DNA of 64,000 nucleotides from Paenibacillus hemerocallicola (GCF_006265175.1 NZ_VDCQ01000013.1:1-64000), one strand, 5' to 3'. Positions 34,280 to 42,809 are shown, counted from the first letter of the stretch. Notes: generated by a model not told the origin, from the letters alone. Translations and numbers: made by a program.

Positions 34280-35236
34280 ATGAACGAGACCGCATTTGAC
34301 GAACCATTATTTGCAAGCTTGAAGCCGGGCTTAACCTCGTTCTGTTACCGAATGCTAGGCTCCATGGACGATGCGGACGATGCCGTTCAGGAGACGAGTA
34401 TTCGGGTCTGGCAGAGCTGGAGCACGTTCAGACAGGATTCCTCGTTCAAAACTTGGGTCTATCGGATTGCCTCCAACCTGTGCTTGGACAAGCTGAGACA
34501 ATCCAAACGCCGCGCGCTTCCCGTTGACCTGTTCGATCCGGCCGTCGCCATCGTCGAGCCGCGCGACACGCTGCCGGACTCTGCCTGGATCTGGCCGTCT
34601 CCCGACTTTGGGGGCAATCCGGAGGATCGGCTCGTCCGCAGAGATACCCTTCAACTGTGCTTCATCGCTCTCCTGCAGACCTTGCCTCCGCGGCAGCGCG
34701 CGGTACTCATTTTGAAGGATGTATTTGAATGGTCCTCCAAGCAGATCGCGGAAACGTTGGCGATGTCGCCGGCAGCGGTGAACAGCGCCTTGCAAAGAGC
34801 CCGAGAGACGATGGACCGGGCGCAGCTTCGCTCGGATGAGCTCAGCAGCATGGACGTTCAACCGGAGCAGCAGCTGCTGTCCCGGTATGTGGAGGCCTTC
34901 GAGCAATTCGATATTGCTGCGCTCGTCGCGTTGTTCCACGAGGAAGGCTGCATGTCGATGCCGCCCTTCGAGATGTGGATCCGCGGCAAGGAAGATTTGT
35001 CCGCCTTCTATTCGCTTACTCGCTGGCATTGCGAAGGTTCGCGATTTGTGCCCATTACGGTGAATGGCGGTTATCCGGCGTTGGCCCAGTATATGCCGGG
35101 CAAAGAGGGCTCTGGCCTGGTACCCTGGGGCATCCACGTCATCGAAACCAAAGAAAATCAAATCCTGCACGTTCAAAACTTCATTCATACGCCATTATTT
35201 TCGCGATTTGGGCTGCCTGAGCGAATTGACCAATGA
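34280..35236 (+). CDS. ECF RNA polymerase sigma factor with SnoaL-like C-terminal domain
   Basis: The product has 318 residues. Sigma region 2 is at about 15-80 (RMLGSMDDADDAVQETSIRV, then FKTWVYRIASNLCLD). Region 4 is at about 130-180 (LPPRQRAVLILKDVFEWSSK, IAETLAMSPAAVNSALQRAR). A C-terminal NTF2/SnoaL-like domain occupies 195-315. This layout fits the SigJ/SigG-like ECF groups whose extra domain controls activity without a classical anti-sigma factor. No anti-sigma gene is adjacent. The broken SRPBCC gene and the VOC gene downstream fit the kind of small enzymes often linked to such sigmas. Confidence 0.9.
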   Translation: MNETAFDEPLFASLKPGLTSFCYRMLGSMDDADDAVQETSIRVWQSWSTFRQDSSFKTWVYRIASNLCLDKLRQSKRRALPVDLFDPAVAIVEPRDTLPDSAWIWPSPDFGGNPEDRLVRRDTLQLCFIALLQTLPPRQRAVLILKDVFEWSSKQIAETLAMSPAAVNSALQRARETMDRAQLRSDELSSMDVQPEQQLLSRYVEAFEQFDIAALVALFHEEGCMSMPPFEMWIRGKEDLSAFYSLTRWHCEGSRFVPITVNGGYPALAQYMPGKEGSGLVPWGIHVIETKENQILHVQNFIHTPLFSRFGLPERIDQ

Positions 35237-35312
35237 ATTTCGTCATTGGCTTACGTCTATATCATTGAGAATAACCAAACGACGAATATCATGAGAGAGG
35301 TGTCTATTTAAA

Positions 35313-35738
35313 ATGGAAACGAGTCAACCGACGAAAGTAACCGTGCAAGCCGTCATTCAAGCTCCTATCGAGAAGGTATGGCGCTATTGGACCGAGCCGG
35401 ATCACATCACGAAGTGAAATCAAGCGTCCGAGGACTGGCATGCGCCGAGAGCCGAAAACGATCTGCGGGTCGGCAGCAAGTTTCTGACACGGATGGAAGC
35501 GAAGGATGGCAGCATGGGCTTTGATTTTGGCGGCGTCTACGATGTCGTGAATCGGCATGAGGCGATCGGCTACACCGTGGAAGACGGAAGAAGAGTGGAT
35601 ATTGCTTTCGTCGATCAAGGGAATGAGACGAAGGTCATTGAAACGTTCGACGCGGAAAGCTCCAATCCCGTCGAGTTCCAGCAAGCAGGCTGGCAAGCGA
35701 TCATGGACAATTTCAAAGCCTATACCGAACAAAACTAA
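35313..35738 (+). pseudogene. SRPBCC (AHSA1-like) protein interrupted by TGA
   Basis: From ATG 35313 the frame reads VTVQAVIQAPIEKVWRYWTE then DHITK followed by TGA at 35415-35417. It continues in frame (NQASEDWHAPRAENDLRVGS) to TAA at 35738, about 141 codons in all. Relatives have a Trp (WNQAS) exactly where the stop lies, so a TGG-to-TGA change is the simple explanation. AHSA1-type SRPBCC proteins bind hydrophobic ligands in a helix-grip fold. The gene lies 76 bp after the sigma factor. Confidence 0.85.
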
Positions 35739-35750
35739 TCATCGCGAAGA

Positions 35751-35786
35751 AGACGCCGGGCAAGATGCCCGGCGTCTTTCTTTTTG
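35751..35786 (+). terminator. Strong bidirectional terminator
   Basis: A perfect AGACGCCGGGC / GCCCGGCGTCT stem around AAGAT is followed by TTCTTTTT. It serves the SRPBCC gene on plus and, read from the other side, the VOC gene on minus. Confidence 0.9.
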
Positions 35787-35803
35787 AACCCTCTCCGTTA
35801 GCC

Positions 35804-36220
35804 TTATCCTTGTGCCGCATCCATGTTCATGTAGTTAATGGCCCACAGATGGCCGTCCAAGTCCACGAAGCCCCAATGATACATGAACCCATGATCTTCA
35901 GGTTCAGCGTGCAATTTCCCGCCCAAGGAGACCGCGGTATTCACGATTTCATCGACCTTTTCCCGGCTCTCGAAGGCCAATGCGATCGTCATCTGCGCAT
36001 ACTTGCTCGTATCGACGGATTCCTTCTCCGTGAGCGTATTAAAGAATGCTTGATTGATCAGCATGACCTGCAGGTTGTCGCCGATCACGATGGCTACCGA
36101 ATTCTCGTTCTCGGGGAATTGCGGGTTGAGCTCGAATCCGAGTCCGGTGAAGAACGCTTTCGATTGTTCTACGTTTTTTACAGGCAGGTTGAAGCTCGTG
36201 AATGCGGACGTTAATGCCAT
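35804..36220 (-). CDS. VOC-family protein (glyoxalase/bleomycin-resistance fold)
   Basis: The product is 138 residues from ATG 36220, chosen for its spacing from AGAGGTG. VOC-like beta-alpha-beta-beta-beta units are seen in FTSFNLPVKNVEQSKAFFTG and YHWGFVDLDGHLWAINYMN. The glyoxalase-superfamily fold is clear, and the substrate (dioxygenation, isomerisation or drug binding) is not. It converges on the SRPBCC pseudogene across a shared terminator. The gene is intact and of normal length. Confidence 0.88.
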   Translation of the reverse strand: MALTSAFTSFNLPVKNVEQSKAFFTGLGFELNPQFPENENSVAIVIGDNLQVMLINQAFFNTLTEKESVDTSKYAQMTIALAFESREKVDEIVNTAVSLGGKLHAEPEDHGFMYHWGFVDLDGHLWAINYMNMDAAQG

Positions 36221-36489
36221 TTTCAAAACACCTCTTCGTCAAATTAGTTTGTGTTCATTTATGCCTTCGTTTATATAGACGACAGCCGATCCGGGAATTC
36301 ATCGGTCTCATGGATTCGGAGCGTAAATTTTGAAAAATAACTTGGTATTGAGTTCGGATACCCGCCATTCCCGTAAGGTTGCTTATTCTTATTGTGCAGG
36401 GATAAAGATTGAACCTCTCTAAAAAGGAATTCGTCTGAATATATGACAATTAAAGGGTGGGTATCGAGTGACGGAATGAGGGAACGGTA

Positions 36490-37063
36490 TGGAAATTAAT
36501 GATAAAACCGAAGTACGAAAGAAAAAGTTCGAAACCGTCGCCATTTCAGTATTAGGTTAAATGTCTTTTTCATGCTTACATTTCTCCTGTTCTCTTCACT
36601 AATCGTACGTTTTGCTTATCTACAGTTCGTCGAGGGTCCGAGTCTCTAGGAACGCCAGACAAGCATGATCACGAAGGGCGTATCCATCCCGCCCATCCGC
36701 GGCAATATTTAAGATTCGGCGGGACAGCAGATCGCATATTCGATCTCAACTCAGTCCCTATACTTTACTTTCAAAACAGGCATTAAGCAAGAAGCGTCGG
36801 AGGCGCTGGCTGCAAAACTCGTGCAGCTGTTTAACGAAAAAGGCGAAGCGAATTCCAAGCCATTGACGACTGAGGAAGTTGTCGAGGCTATGGACATCAA
36901 AGGCAGAACGCATCTGCCATTCCAACAACGACGGATCAAATCGGGACTGTCAAAAGAAGAGATCGCCTATCTTAGCGAGCACCGCTACATAGGTATCCAG
37001 AATTTGGTGAATTACCAGCCATCACGTACGCAATCGTCCAAGAAAAGGGGAGGCCTATTGTAA
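36490..37063 (+). pseudogene. Class B penicillin-binding protein, multiply disrupted N-terminal part
   Basis: From ATG 36490 (DKTEVRKKKFETVA) a frameshift leads to a TM segment (LNVFFMLTFLLFSSLIVRFA, then YLQFVEGPSL). After a stop at 36646 the sequence continues in a shifted frame as the PBP dimerisation domain (ITKGVSIPPIRGNI, stop, DSAGQQIAYSISTQSLYFTF, then TTEEVVEAMDIKGR and QRRIKSGLSKEEIAYL). The PIRG-N-I-D-G-like motif and the order of elements match PBP2-type class B transpeptidases. The transpeptidase domain is absent. It is a dead fragment of a normally 600-700 residue cell-wall enzyme. Confidence 0.75.
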
Positions 37064-37543
37064 TAGTAGAGTCTGTAGTGATTAATCTTGATCATAAATC
37101 CAACGAATATGGTAACGTACAATATTTGACCAACGATAAGGGATCTACAAAACAAACTTTTGCAGATAATCTTATACATAAGATACGTTCGCTTCTTCCT
37201 TAGCCCTTGACATAGCAGGGAAAGATTGAGCTAACGGGCACGATAGTTAAATTGAGCAGGCTGCTGTATAGCGGTCTGCTTTGTCATTGAAGTAACGGGA
37301 GTAAGCGTAATATAGGGGTACCGCCAACAAAACGCGGAAAACGTACGCTAAGCGAAAATATCTTCAAACAAGCCGTAAATTCCGCACGCTAAGGAAAACC
37401 GGCTTGTTGTATGCAAGCGCTATGGGAGGTCAACTTTTAATCCAAATTGCTTCTTTGCTTCCTCGCCGGTTATGAAGTCTTCCTTGTTAACAGGAAGGGT
37501 ATTGCAAGTTCGTCTAAGGTTTCAACCATTTGATAAAATAAAA
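37064..37543 (+). other. Gene-poor stretch with short ORF tail and repeat
   Basis: A frame ending at about 37203 encodes SVVINLDHKSNEYGNVQYL plus about 25 residues and looks like the 3' end of a lost gene that I do not recognise. Repeat copy 8 follows (37224-37310). The rest to the terminator at 37544 shows nothing I can support. Confidence 0.35.
37224..37310 (+). repeat. Dispersed repeat, box A - hairpin - box A' copy 8
   Basis: GAGCTAACGGGCACGATAG, then a GCAGGCTGCTG...GCGGTCTGC stem, then GAAGTAACGGGAGTAAGCG. All three parts are present in the same order as in copies 2 and 5. Confidence 0.65.
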
Positions 37544-37569
37544 AAATCCTGTTTTCACAGGATTTATTC
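37544..37569 (-). terminator. Terminator of the GyrI-like gene
   Basis: AAATCCTGT-TTTC-ACAGGATTT with T-runs on both strands lies just past the 37574 gene end. Confidence 0.85.
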
Positions 37570-37573
37570 TTTT

Positions 37574-38050
37574 TTATTTTTTAACCACAGGCACCCAAAA
37601 TTCGCCGTAGAAAGTGCCGTCGCCGTTATCTTTGCGATAAGTCGCATTTGGACCGCCGATGTAAGCATAGTCAGTGATTTGGGCCAAGACTTCGCCAAAA
37701 GCACGGTAAGTCAGCTGATCAAACAAAGTTTCCTTGTCGCCATTTCCTGCGACCACGATGTACTCGCTCTCTGGAAACTCGATGATGCGCGTTGCGTCAG
37801 CCACTGATTTGCCAGCTTCTACCGCGAAATAATTCCAAGGTTTGCCTTGATAAACCTCGTTGACTGACCATTCACGATCGTCTTTTGCGGCGTGTTTGAG
37901 CTTATCAAAACGCCCGTCAGCCTTGAGTCCGCCCCAAAACTCAGCTTTTTCCTTTTGCAAAGCTTGCATATCTTGAAAATTCGAATGAATTGAAAAACCA
38001 TAAGCGGTCAAGGTGAATGATTTTTTGTGTTCAATTGTGTAATCTGCCAT
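37574..38050 (-). CDS. Stand-alone GyrI-like effector-binding domain protein
   Basis: This 158-residue protein consists only of a GyrI-like/SOUL-fold effector-binding domain like that appended to AraC and MerR drug-sensing regulators. Features are the N-terminal strand (KSFTLTAYGFSIHS), the central WNYFAVEAGKSV, the EYIVVAGNG segment and the C-terminal YGEFWVPVVKK. There is no DNA-binding domain. Stand-alone members may sequester or hydrolyse small cyclic ligands. A paralogue lies 113 bp upstream, and a WYL regulator is divergent. GC-rich codon preference is weaker here than in the flanking blocks, suggesting acquisition. Confidence 0.8.
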   Translation of the reverse strand: MADYTIEHKKSFTLTAYGFSIHSNFQDMQALQKEKAEFWGGLKADGRFDKLKHAAKDDREWSVNEVYQGKPWNYFAVEAGKSVADATRIIEFPESEYIVVAGNGDKETLFDQLTYRAFGEVLAQITDYAYIGGPNATYRKDNGDGTFYGEFWVPVVKK

Positions 38051-38163
38051 GTGAGTGCTCCTTTTATCCAGGTTTAACTTCTGAGAGGTCAGGCTCCGCT
38101 ACAAAATTCCAACGATCCCCAATCGATCAAACAAGAAGCCTTCTTTGCCACCAAAAGCTTGCA

Positions 38164-38643
38164 TTAGCCTTCGACTTTTTTTGCACGAAGCCACATTTCG
38201 CCGTAGAATTCACCGTTTTCGTCTGCTTTGACAAGTGTTGAGTTACCAGGACCAATGTATTTGTAGTCTGTGATTCCTTGCAGCATGCCGCCGAAAACTT
38301 TGCCCGTGATTTCGTCAGCAAGGCGGTCTTTGTCAGCGCCTGTGCCAGGCACGACGAGGTAGTCGCCAGCGAGGAAATCGAGGACGACCGCGCCTTCCAC
38401 GTCGAACTCACCCATCACGCCGAAGCCGCGCCAAGCCTTGCCGTCGATGACGTAGTTGATTTGATATTCTTGCCCGTCAGCGAGCGCGAGAAGTTCAGCA
38501 AGCTTGCCGTTTTCAGTGATTTCAGCTTTTTTCGCTGCAGTTTTTGCTGCATTACCTGCCCAGTCGTTGTAGTCTTCAAGTGAAACACCGAAAGCAGTCA
38601 TTTTGTAGTTTTCTGAGATTGTTTTGATTGAGTAGTTAGACAT
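38164..38643 (-). CDS. Stand-alone GyrI-like effector-binding domain protein, paralogue
   Basis: This 159-residue paralogue of the 37574 product has the same order of elements (YKMTAFGVSLEDY, WRGFGVMGEFDV, DYLVVPGTGADKD, ITDYKYIGPGN, YGEMWLRAKK). The shared ITDY.YIG..N segment confirms the duplication. It has a GAGGAGAGAAC site before ATG 38643. It is probably co-transcribed with the 37574 gene and controlled by the divergent WYL-domain regulator. The ligand is unknown. Confidence 0.8.
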   Translation of the reverse strand: MSNYSIKTISENYKMTAFGVSLEDYNDWAGNAAKTAAKKAEITENGKLAELLALADGQEYQINYVIDGKAWRGFGVMGEFDVEGAVVLDFLAGDYLVVPGTGADKDRLADEITGKVFGGMLQGITDYKYIGPGNSTLVKADENGEFYGEMWLRAKKVEG

Positions 38644-39044
38644 TTTGTTCTCTCCTCGTGGATTTATTTTTTACAAGATTGATTCTATTTGCCGAATGTA
38701 TCAAAAAATGATACTTTTTATTGCCATTTAAATCGCCGGACTTTTCAACACATCTATGGTGGAAATTTTTACATTTGAGATTGAAAACTAATGTTTATCA
38801 AGTCTTTAATCTCACTACTCGCCCCTTGTGGTCGGGTCATGCTCTTTCGATTTGGTGGGCTACTTGATACCAGCGTAAAATATTGACATTTTTTTATCGT
38901 TAAAGAAAGTTTAACTTCGCTAAAGCGCTAAAGCGAAATGGGACTTTCTTTACCAAGAAAATTTCCGCTAAATCGCGGTCGCTCATCCTCGAAGTACGTC
39001 GATAGACGTTTTTCTTATTGCTACATTTTTGATACAATAAAATC
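38644..39044 (+). other. Divergent intergenic region with strong stem-loop
   Basis: TAAAGAAAGT (38901-38910) and ACTTTCTTTA (38943-38952) pair perfectly, with an inner TTCGCT...AGCGAA stem, forming a 52-nt hairpin between the GyrI-like pair and the WYL gene. It may be an operator, a terminator or a small RNA. No ORF is supported in this region. Confidence 0.45.
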
Positions 39045-39047
39045 ATG
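39033..39047 (+). promoter_or_regulatory. -10 box giving a leaderless start of the WYL gene
   Basis: TACAAT (39033-39038) lies only six bases before ATG 39045, and no Shine-Dalgarno is present (AAAATC precedes the ATG). Transcription would start at or next to the ATG, implying a leaderless mRNA. Confidence 0.5.
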
Positions 39048-40013
39048 AGGAAAACAGAACGAGTGAACCTGATCATGCGCTACATCAATAACCGCGCGCA
39101 TTTTACGATTGCCGAGATTCAGCGGGAGTTCAAGATTTCCCGAGCGACGGCGATTCGCGACATTAACGAGATTCAGGCGATGGGTTTTCCGCTAACGACC
39201 GAGCTTGGGCGCGGTGGCGGCTACTATGTCCTGCAAAATCAGTATCTGCCCGCCGTCCGCTTCACGCCAGAAGAGCTGAAGGCGATTTTTATCAGCTTTA
39301 TCGCCTCGAAAAATTCGCAGCTGCCTTATCTGCAAAATCGCCGCTCAATCACTGAAAAACTAATCGGCATCGCGTCGCAAACCCAGCAAGACGAGCTGAT
39401 CGAGCTGAATAATATCTTGCTTTTTGAAAATACAAATCCTGCCAATCCGAATCTTTTGGAGCTCGATGATGCGGCGCCTGCGGGGCTGAACCAGCTGATT
39501 TCGCTTGCTGTGCGGGATAAGCACTTGCGCTTGACTTATGAGCTGAGTCCGGGCTGGCCGCAGTTGATGGACGTTTTTTTGCTGCATATTTTTAACTCGA
39601 ACGCTCAGTGGCTGGTCGAGGTTTATGATTTTGATACGGATGAGTTTCGTTATTTGCCTGTTGAGATGCTGCGGGATTCGGCAATTTCTGAGCAGGAGAT
39701 GAAGTGGTCTGAGCAAGAGATTTTAAGCAAAAAACTGCTTGGTGCACGTGAGTCCAATCTTGTTGTGAAGCTTGATACGACTGGGATTCAGCGCTTTAAG
39801 CGTATGCACCCGCCGGGGATTATTTTGTCCTTTACTGGGATGTTTCAGTCGAGCGGGATTTTCAATGTTCAGTTGGATGTAACCGATGTTGAGGCGCTGT
39901 CGTATTATGCGGATTGGCTTTTGTTTTTGGGGAAAGGGGTCGAGTTTGAGCGGATTCCTGATGAGCTGCGCGTGATTTTGGAAGAGCGTTTAAGGGTACC
40001 GCCAACATTTTAA
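39045..40013 (+). CDS. HTH/WYL-domain transcriptional regulator (YafY-like)
   Basis: The product has 322 residues. An N-terminal DeoR-type helix-turn-helix (residues 1-60, FTIAEIQREFKISRATAIRD) is followed by a linker, a WYL domain (about 135-215, LRLTYEL, WLVEVYDFDTDEFRYLPVEM) and a C-terminal WCX-like region. These proteins bind small ligands, often nucleic-acid or nucleotide species, through the WYL barrel and control divergent genes. Here those genes are the two GyrI-like genes. The start lacks a ribosome binding site but has a -10 box six bases upstream, as noted. Confidence 0.88.
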   Translation: MRKTERVNLIMRYINNRAHFTIAEIQREFKISRATAIRDINEIQAMGFPLTTELGRGGGYYVLQNQYLPAVRFTPEELKAIFISFIASKNSQLPYLQNRRSITEKLIGIASQTQQDELIELNNILLFENTNPANPNLLELDDAAPAGLNQLISLAVRDKHLRLTYELSPGWPQLMDVFLLHIFNSNAQWLVEVYDFDTDEFRYLPVEMLRDSAISEQEMKWSEQEILSKKLLGARESNLVVKLDTTGIQRFKRMHPPGIILSFTGMFQSSGIFNVQLDVTDVEALSYYADWLLFLGKGVEFERIPDELRVILEERLRVPPTF

Positions 40014-40196
40014 CGAAAATAGACGCTATGCCAATAAATGTAGTCTCCTATGACGTCGGTAGATATTGTAAATCGCCTCCTCAAGTGGTGCTATTTTCAG
40101 TTTTACTCATTTTCCCATTTGATAGCCTCACGGTCCAAGCTGCTATACGACGAGCGGCAGCTGTATATCGGTCTGGCGAGCAGCAGTACTCCATTA

Positions 40197-40229
40197 AACC
40201 CGGGTCGAATCGATCCGGGTTCATCTTTT
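40197..40229 (+). terminator. Terminator downstream of the WYL gene
   Basis: AACCCGG...CCGGGTT hairpin followed by CATCTTTT. ORFs covering 40028-40273 have no binding sites and are not considered genes. Confidence 0.65.
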
Positions 40230-40297
40230 ATATAACAGAAGACAGGCGTATGCAGGAAGCTTTGAAGCAGTGAATCTGAAAATGGCCCCATCCGTCA

Positions 40298-41077
40298 TCA
40301 CCGGCCGTCTCCCAGTCCTTTTAAATAATCGGACGGTGCATAGCCGGTTTGTGTTTTGAACGCTTTGGAAAAATTAAATATACTCGAATAACCGACCATT
40401 TCCGCTACTGTGGTCACCGAAAGATATTCGCTCCGCAACAGCTCCTTCGCTTTGTTTATTCTAATTTTTTGTACATACTGCTTGGGAGATAGGCCGTATT
40501 CCTCCTTGAACAATTTTCGGAAATACACCTCGCTGATACATGCTTTTTTGGACAATAAGGTATTGTTCAAATTGGAATTATCATAGTTGTTTTCCAAATA
40601 TTCGATTGCGGGCTGCAAAATGAATCGTTTTGGGGAAGATTGTTGTTCTTCATCCGGAATGATCGCATACGACAGCAATTGATAGAGCAGCGACATTCTA
40701 TAAAGACGATTTTTGGAGTCGCCCGACTTCGCCTGTATCTCAAGCTCCCAAAACAAATTGTGTAAAGACAAATTATCTCTTACCCGAAAAGTCATAATCT
40801 GTGAGAAAGACTGCGCGTTCGCGATTTCAAAATTGATAAGGGGAAATAATCCGCTTTCTGTGCAATGCAGGGAGTATGACTGCCCTTTGGGCAAAAAAAG
40901 CAAATGCTCCCTGTCGGAAATATATTCTTTCTCGTTTAGCGTATATACAATTTCACCGCTGATCGCAAAGCTCAAACCGTAGAAGCTTCTATGGTTGATC
41001 TTCTTCCGTTCGTTTGTAGTGAGTGAAACGAGGAACAAGGTTTGGATGTCGGTTATTAGGATATTCCGAATATCCAT
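40298..41077 (-). CDS. AraC-family transcriptional regulator
   Basis: The product has 259 residues, with an N-terminal cupin-like ligand domain (INHRSFYGLSFAISGEIVYT, then FLPKGQSYSLH) and a C-terminal AraC double helix-turn-helix at about 160-255 (CISEVYFRKLFKEEYGLSPK, VTTVAEMVGYSSIFNFSKAF). It is divergent from the catabolic operon starting at 41244 and separated from it by 166 bp. It is the likely activator of that operon. GGAGGTGAC precedes the ATG. Confidence 0.9.
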   Translation of the reverse strand: MDIRNILITDIQTLFLVSLTTNERKKINHRSFYGLSFAISGEIVYTLNEKEYISDREHLLFLPKGQSYSLHCTESGLFPLINFEIANAQSFSQIMTFRVRDNLSLHNLFWELEIQAKSGDSKNRLYRMSLLYQLLSYAIIPDEEQQSSPKRFILQPAIEYLENNYDNSNLNNTLLSKKACISEVYFRKLFKEEYGLSPKQYVQKIRINKAKELLRSEYLSVTTVAEMVGYSSIFNFSKAFKTQTGYAPSDYLKGLGDGR

Positions 41078-41243
41078 GATGTCACCTCCAAACGCATTGT
41101 AATCTTTTTTTATAAATGAGTCTACGTTTTTCTGATAGTTTCGAGATCATGATTATCGTATTTGATAAATCCTACATCGCTTTTCACATTGGTTGCACTC
41201 CAGAACTGTAGTACCATGTAACTAGAAAAAGGAGTGTGAAATC

Positions 41244-42017
41244 ATGAGTACTTTATTCTCAAATCAAAAATTTCCGTTACTCGTCGCCTCGATGAGTGAC
41301 AGAACCCCCGATGATGCAATTTGCACAATCCGAAACGCAATGCTGGACGGTGCGGATGGCTTTATGATTCATCTTGAAAAGATGGCGCCAGAATATGTAA
41401 ATCATAACGATCTGCGGCGTGTTTTCAGATACACCTGTGATAAGCCGATCTACACGATGAACTATCGGAGCAAGGATTCGGAGAAAAGCGACGAACAGTT
41501 AATTGACGAGCAAATAATGGCTGTTAAAGCAGGCGCCAATATGATCGATATGATGGGCGATATGTTCGACAGGTCTCCTTTGGAGCTTTCCTTCAACCCA
41601 GAAGCGATTGAAAAGCAAAAGCAAGTGATAGCCAAAGTTCATGAATTGGGCGGCGAAGTATTGATGTCTTCGCATACTTGGGTGTATATGAATACCGAGG
41701 AAGTGTTGGCCCACGCCAAAGAGCTGGAGTCCAGAGGAGCCGATTTTGTCAAGATCGCGATGAGCGTTAATAGTGAAGAAGAGATGATCGATTCTATGAA
41801 AACGACTTGGGTCGTATCCCAAGCATTGAACGTACCGTTTTTGCATATTGGCATGGGTGTTCACGGGAAGCTGCATAGAGCGATCGGACCGCTCCTCGGC
41901 TCTTGCTTTGCCCTCTGTGTCCAAACCTATACACCTGCGGGACATAAGGAAAAGGTTCTGCTTCGTGCAGAAAAAAGTGTACTGGATAATATCGATTATC
42001 GCCTGAATCGAAAATAA
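41244..42017 (+). CDS. Type I 3-dehydroquinate dehydratase-like protein
   Basis: The 257-residue TIM-barrel protein resembles AroD-family type I dehydroquinases. Visible are the strand-1 LLVASMSDRTPDDA, the strand-2 acidic site GADGFMIHLEKM, the IYTMNYRSKDSEKSDEQ loop replacing the usual TxRxxxEGG, a His in MSSHTW and the Schiff-base Lys in GADFVKIAMSV. It may be a Schiff-base dehydratase or aldolase for a sugar acid rather than a shikimate enzyme, because it heads a catabolic operon. An AAAAGGAGTGTG site precedes the ATG. Confidence 0.72.
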   Translation: MSTLFSNQKFPLLVASMSDRTPDDAICTIRNAMLDGADGFMIHLEKMAPEYVNHNDLRRVFRYTCDKPIYTMNYRSKDSEKSDEQLIDEQIMAVKAGANMIDMMGDMFDRSPLELSFNPEAIEKQKQVIAKVHELGGEVLMSSHTWVYMNTEEVLAHAKELESRGADFVKIAMSVNSEEEMIDSMKTTWVVSQALNVPFLHIGMGVHGKLHRAIGPLLGSCFALCVQTYTPAGHKEKVLLRAEKSVLDNIDYRLNRK

Positions 42018-42030
42018 ACGGAGGCGCGTT

Positions 42031-42750
42031 ATGGATTTTACAGGCAAAAACGTCATCGTAACAGGCGCAGCACAAGGGATTGGACGAGCAACCGCCATTC
42101 TGCTTGCTGAACATCACGCCAATCTTGTCATTATCGATGTGAACCCGTCGTCTCTTCAGGAATTAGAAAAGGAGCTGAAGGACAAGGGGGTAATGGTTAT
42201 GGCGCGTTTATGCGATGTCAGCGATGAATCGGGCGTTTATGCAGTGGTAGAAGAGGTACTGCGCAGTTTAGGAAAAATCGATGCACTTATCAACAATGCG
42301 GGCATCTACCGAGAAGGATGTATGCATTTTGTAAAATCCAATAGCGAGCTCTGGAAAACAAAAATCGAAGTCAACATTCTAGGCACGATGTATTTCACGC
42401 ACGCCGTACTGAGCAATATGATCGAGAATCAATACGGCAGAATCGTCAACCTTGGTTCCGTTGCGGGGGTATATGGACTTCGGAATATGGTGGACTACTC
42501 CATGTCAAAAGGGGCGATTATCGCGTTTACCCGGGCGTTGGCCAAAGAGGTCGGTCCGTACGGAATTACGGTGAACGCCGTATCTCCCGGCAACATTAAT
42601 GAGAAAACGAATGCTCCCGAAATGTCTTTCCTCGGGCGTTCCGGAACAACGAGAGAATGTGCGAACGTGGTTTGTTTTCTTGCCAGTGACGAAGCCAGTT
42701 ATATTTCGGGCCAAAATTACCAGGTTGATGGCTCGCGAAAATCAATGTAA
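42031..42750 (+). CDS. SDR-family NAD(P) oxidoreductase
   Basis: This 239-residue short-chain dehydrogenase has the cofactor motif TGAAQGIGRA (residues 11-20), the NNAG motif, the catalytic Ser in LGSVAGVYG and the YSMSK Tyr/Lys pair. The usual role in such operons is oxidation of a sugar, sugar acid or polyol. It starts 13 bp after the dehydroquinase-like gene with a CGGAGG site, so it is in the same operon. Length and motifs are complete. Confidence 0.92.
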   Translation: MDFTGKNVIVTGAAQGIGRATAILLAEHHANLVIIDVNPSSLQELEKELKDKGVMVMARLCDVSDESGVYAVVEEVLRSLGKIDALINNAGIYREGCMHFVKSNSELWKTKIEVNILGTMYFTHAVLSNMIENQYGRIVNLGSVAGVYGLRNMVDYSMSKGAIIAFTRALAKEVGPYGITVNAVSPGNINEKTNAPEMSFLGRSGTTRECANVVCFLASDEASYISGQNYQVDGSRKSM

Positions 42751-42809
42751 AGGACTGCCCCCATGAAGGCAGCATCCTTCACGGTCGTAGAAAAAGGGGG
42801 GGTGAACGA

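Noticed and set aside
35313-35738. TGA in the SRPBCC gene as selenocysteine or programmed readthrough
   Set aside because: No SECIS-like hairpin is apparent, the equivalent residue in relatives is Trp, and a nonsense mutation is the simpler reading.
40028-40273. Overlapping short ORFs after the WYL gene
   Set aside because: No binding sites; they span a terminator and show no family-like sequence.
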